The notes below the pieces were generated by a model that worked only from the letters and a program-made list of their open reading frames with translations, made no database searches and was not told the origin of the DNA. A program made the translations under genes and the position numbers. From Motacilla alba alba (lineage: Eukaryota; Chordata; Aves; Passeriformes; Motacillidae), in contig NC_052027.1 in NCBI RefSeq assembly GCF_015832195.1, forward strand, positions 18,450,688-18,514,687: DNA of 64,000 bases. The letters run 5' to 3'. Shown one piece after another: positions 62,086 to 64,000 of this stretch; the first letter of the stretch is position 1, and the number at the start of each line of letters is the position of its first letter.

Positions 62086-62348
62086 ATGTCACCCCAGCCA
62101 CTGCAGCTCTCGGCTCACCTGTGACAGCCCAAAGGTTCCTGGAGTAAAGTCCAGATTTTAACACTTTGTTTGCGCAGAAACATGCGCAAATGCCCTCAGC
62201 TTTTCTCTTCCGCAGGGCTGCTAACTTTATATAACCTTTCAATTCCAACAGCCCTTTACAACACAAAACCTTTACACCAACCTGCAGGCAGCAATCAGTG
62301 GGACCAGCCTTCACACAGAGGCAGAAGAGCTCAGGAATATTGGATTTT
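62086..62348. other. Short unique stretch with a CG-containing palindrome
   Basis: Between the satellite and the next LTR. It contains the inverted repeat TTTGCGCA-GAAACA-TGCGCAAA at 62169-62190; the rest is unrecognised. Confidence 0.55.
62169..62190. repeat. Perfect 8-bp inverted repeat with CG steps
   Basis: TTTGCGCA and TGCGCAAA are exact reverse complements around the 6-base loop GAAACA. Each arm carries TGCGCA, half of the known NRF1-type site. CG dinucleotides are rare in this window, so four in 22 bases stand out. Function is not shown. Confidence 0.7.
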
Positions 62349-62354
62349 GCTCCC
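62349..62354. repeat. Target-site duplication GCTCCC, left
   Basis: Identical to 63241-63246; the pair brackets the LTR exactly at its TG and CA ends. Confidence 0.75.
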
Positions 62355-63240
62355 TGTCCAGGCTGGAATTGGGTCTGGGGTCTTCAGAGGGACACGAGCA
62401 GTTGTTGGTTGCTATAAGGTTCTTTATTGCATGAATACATCAGTCTCAAAGGCAAAGAGTTCAAGGTGTTAAAGTCTGGGCTAAACTATTAAAATCCATG
62501 CTAAAAGCTAAAGATCCTTCTAATACGAGGGGATTTTTATACATAAAACAACCAATCAGCTAAAAGCACAATTCTAATATATTCTTTCTAAACTAATCTG
62601 AACTTAATTCTAATGTGTGAAAGTAGTACAAAAGTAGTGTCAGTTCTTACCTAATAATATAGATTTAAATATATAAATTAAATTAATATATTAAATTATA
62701 ATAAATTATTATTAAATTAATATAGATTTAATTATATACACTGTATAATTAATTATGTTAATAAATTGAAATAATTCCATAAATAATTGTTTATATTAAT
62801 TTATATATTTAAATAAATAATCTAATTCTTATAGATATTAGTATTTTCTATTCATGCAAATGTCCTGTTTTCTTGCCTAAAATTTATGTATATAAGTTTA
62901 TCTATTTACGTGAACAGTTATATTTATTTACACATATAGTGCTATCTGTTCTAGAGATGTAAGCAGAGTTTTTATTATGTTTTTGTTCTGCCTGGAGCTA
63001 AGTTACTGAACTTTAAACTGGGCCTTAGGGCCCTTATAGCTAACACAGCTTCTTAAGGCACTTAAAACGTATTTCTCCTCACTTAAAAATATAACTTACA
63101 CTTGACACTCACTTAAAACTTAAACTTACCCTTCTATTTCATATCTATGGGGCTTAATAGATCTTAATTTCTCTAAAGGCTTTAATTCAACCTCTCCTGA
63201 AGAACTCTCTGAAGAACTTGGAGAGGCTGGCAATGCAACA
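62355..63240 (-). mobile_element. Solo LTR with exact 6-bp target duplication (family C)
   Basis: The plus strand runs from TGTCCAGGCTGG to GGCAATGCAACA (TG...CA). The flanks are an exact 6-bp duplication GCTCCC at 62349-62354 and 63241-63246. On the minus strand there is a TATAAAAA box (plus-strand 62534-62541) and AATAAA about 110 bp further on (plus-strand 62423-62428), a normal LTR order. Length is 886 bp, close to family A, but the sequence differs. An AT-rich segment lies inside at about 62660-62830. The 6-bp duplication suggests a class II (ERVK-like) integrase. No internal region adjoins it. Confidence 0.8.
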
Positions 63241-63246
63241 GCTCCC
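63241..63246. repeat. Target-site duplication GCTCCC, right
   Basis: Right partner of 62349-62354. Confidence 0.75.
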
Positions 63247-63353
63247 CATATGCCATGGTATACATTAAATGTGATAATGTTCAAATGCATACCTGTCAGC
63301 AGTGGACAAATGGTTTATTTAGTGGCTTTTTCTTCCCCTGGGATAATTTTCTT

Positions 63354-63354
<1 letters not shown>

Positions 63355-63394
<40 letters not shown>

Positions 63395-63440
63395 CACATA
63401 TATGTGTGTGTGTGTGTCTACATATATATATATATATATG
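63355..63440. repeat. Compound TA/TG microsatellite
   Basis: A TA run (about 63357-63388), then a TG run (about 63402-63418), then a second AT run (about 63422-63440). Alternating pyrimidine-purine sequence like this can adopt Z-DNA or cruciform forms. Likely polymorphic. Confidence 0.93.
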
Positions 63441-64000
63441 TGAAAATATATATAAAATAAACTTGTTTGTAGGCCAAGCTTAGGTTAAATTTAATTTCTT
63501 GCCCTTCAAAGCACCCTTTTTTCAGAATGCTTTCCGCTACTAAAACTCTGCTGAACTTTACCTCAAAACAAATTTCTGTGAGGACAGCATTAATGTAAGT
63601 CGTATGAACAGAGAAATAACAAAATAACGTCAGATAAAGGCACAGACCAGGGCACAGGAAGGGGAGGAATGGAATTTTGAGTTCCAGCAGTCCCTTTCTG
63701 AGCTCAGCTCAAGCTGCTCTAGAGAAGTTTTCACCTTGAACTCCCCTCCCAGTTCCACTCCAGGGCTGCAAGAATAAGTGCACAGATGAGACCAACTTTT
63801 TATTTGAAGCAAAATAATAAAAAGTGCATGCAGTAGAAGGGGAAATCAAATGGATAAAGTGATTCCAAAAGCACTTAATCTGCCTCTGAAAGCCCTCCTG
63901 TCTCCCTGAATCCATCTTGCAATTATTAATAACCCTTTTTATCACTCATAAATATTTATTTTTTTACATAGGTTTTATACCCAGGGCAACATGGTTTTTA
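63441..64000. other. Unannotated stretch to window end
   Basis: About 560 bp of ordinary sequence; no gene or repeat family recognised. Confidence 0.5.

Noticed and set aside
59136..62314. Many overlapping open frames up to 484 codons on both strands
   Set aside because: They translate the stop-free GGAAT pentamer in every phase; no gene-like structure.

Overview
This looks like nuclear DNA from a bird, most likely a songbird. That is inferred from several 3' fragments of CR1 (the main avian LINE), solo LTRs of avian type, a CpG-poor background, and many micro- and minisatellites. I find no protein-coding gene, rRNA, tRNA or CRISPR array that I can support. Every long open frame lies in a tandem repeat, an LTR or a CR1 remnant. 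The window is best read as intergenic or intronic DNA shaped by retroelement insertion and repeat expansion.

Layout. 0-10 kb: a terminal AT microsatellite, an LTR-like block (about 1257-2010), an LTR carrying a 122-bp ATATT pentamer expansion (5578-6083) and a CR1 3' end (6655-7125). 10-21 kb: a 24-bp tandem repeat, a solo LTR with a 6-bp target-site duplication (10545-11435) and an 18/19-bp minisatellite (15883-16553). 20-27 kb: two copies of a 455-459 bp LTR family in opposite orientations, with 4-bp target duplications. 27-37 kb: about 10 kb with nothing recognisable. 37-43 kb: a CR1 fragment reaching into the decayed end of its ORF2, an AT island, a possible short LTR, and a second CR1 split by another copy of the 10.5-kb LTR. 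45-46.6 kb: a 1.3-kb array of a 22-bp unit. 47.8-53.4 kb: a 690-bp segment duplicated 4.7 kb apart, with a third partial copy; between the copies lie a CR1 and an AT island bracketed by palindrome pieces. 55.7-56.3 kb: a 618-bp pyrimidine tract with a single purine. 56.9-57.4 kb: the third 459-bp LTR. 59.6-62.1 kb: a 2.4-kb GGAAT-type satellite. 62.4-63.2 kb: a solo LTR with an exact 6-bp duplication.

No gene set works together here. The most interesting content is structural: the GGAAT satellite (same pentamer as human satellite III, with about 30 embedded octamer motifs), the stepwise-evolving pyrimidine tract, the AT island at a palindrome, the 22-bp array that holds reading frames open for over 500 codons, and the solo LTRs dated relative to CR1 by nesting. 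I did not find a convincing new biological system, and no database search could be run.
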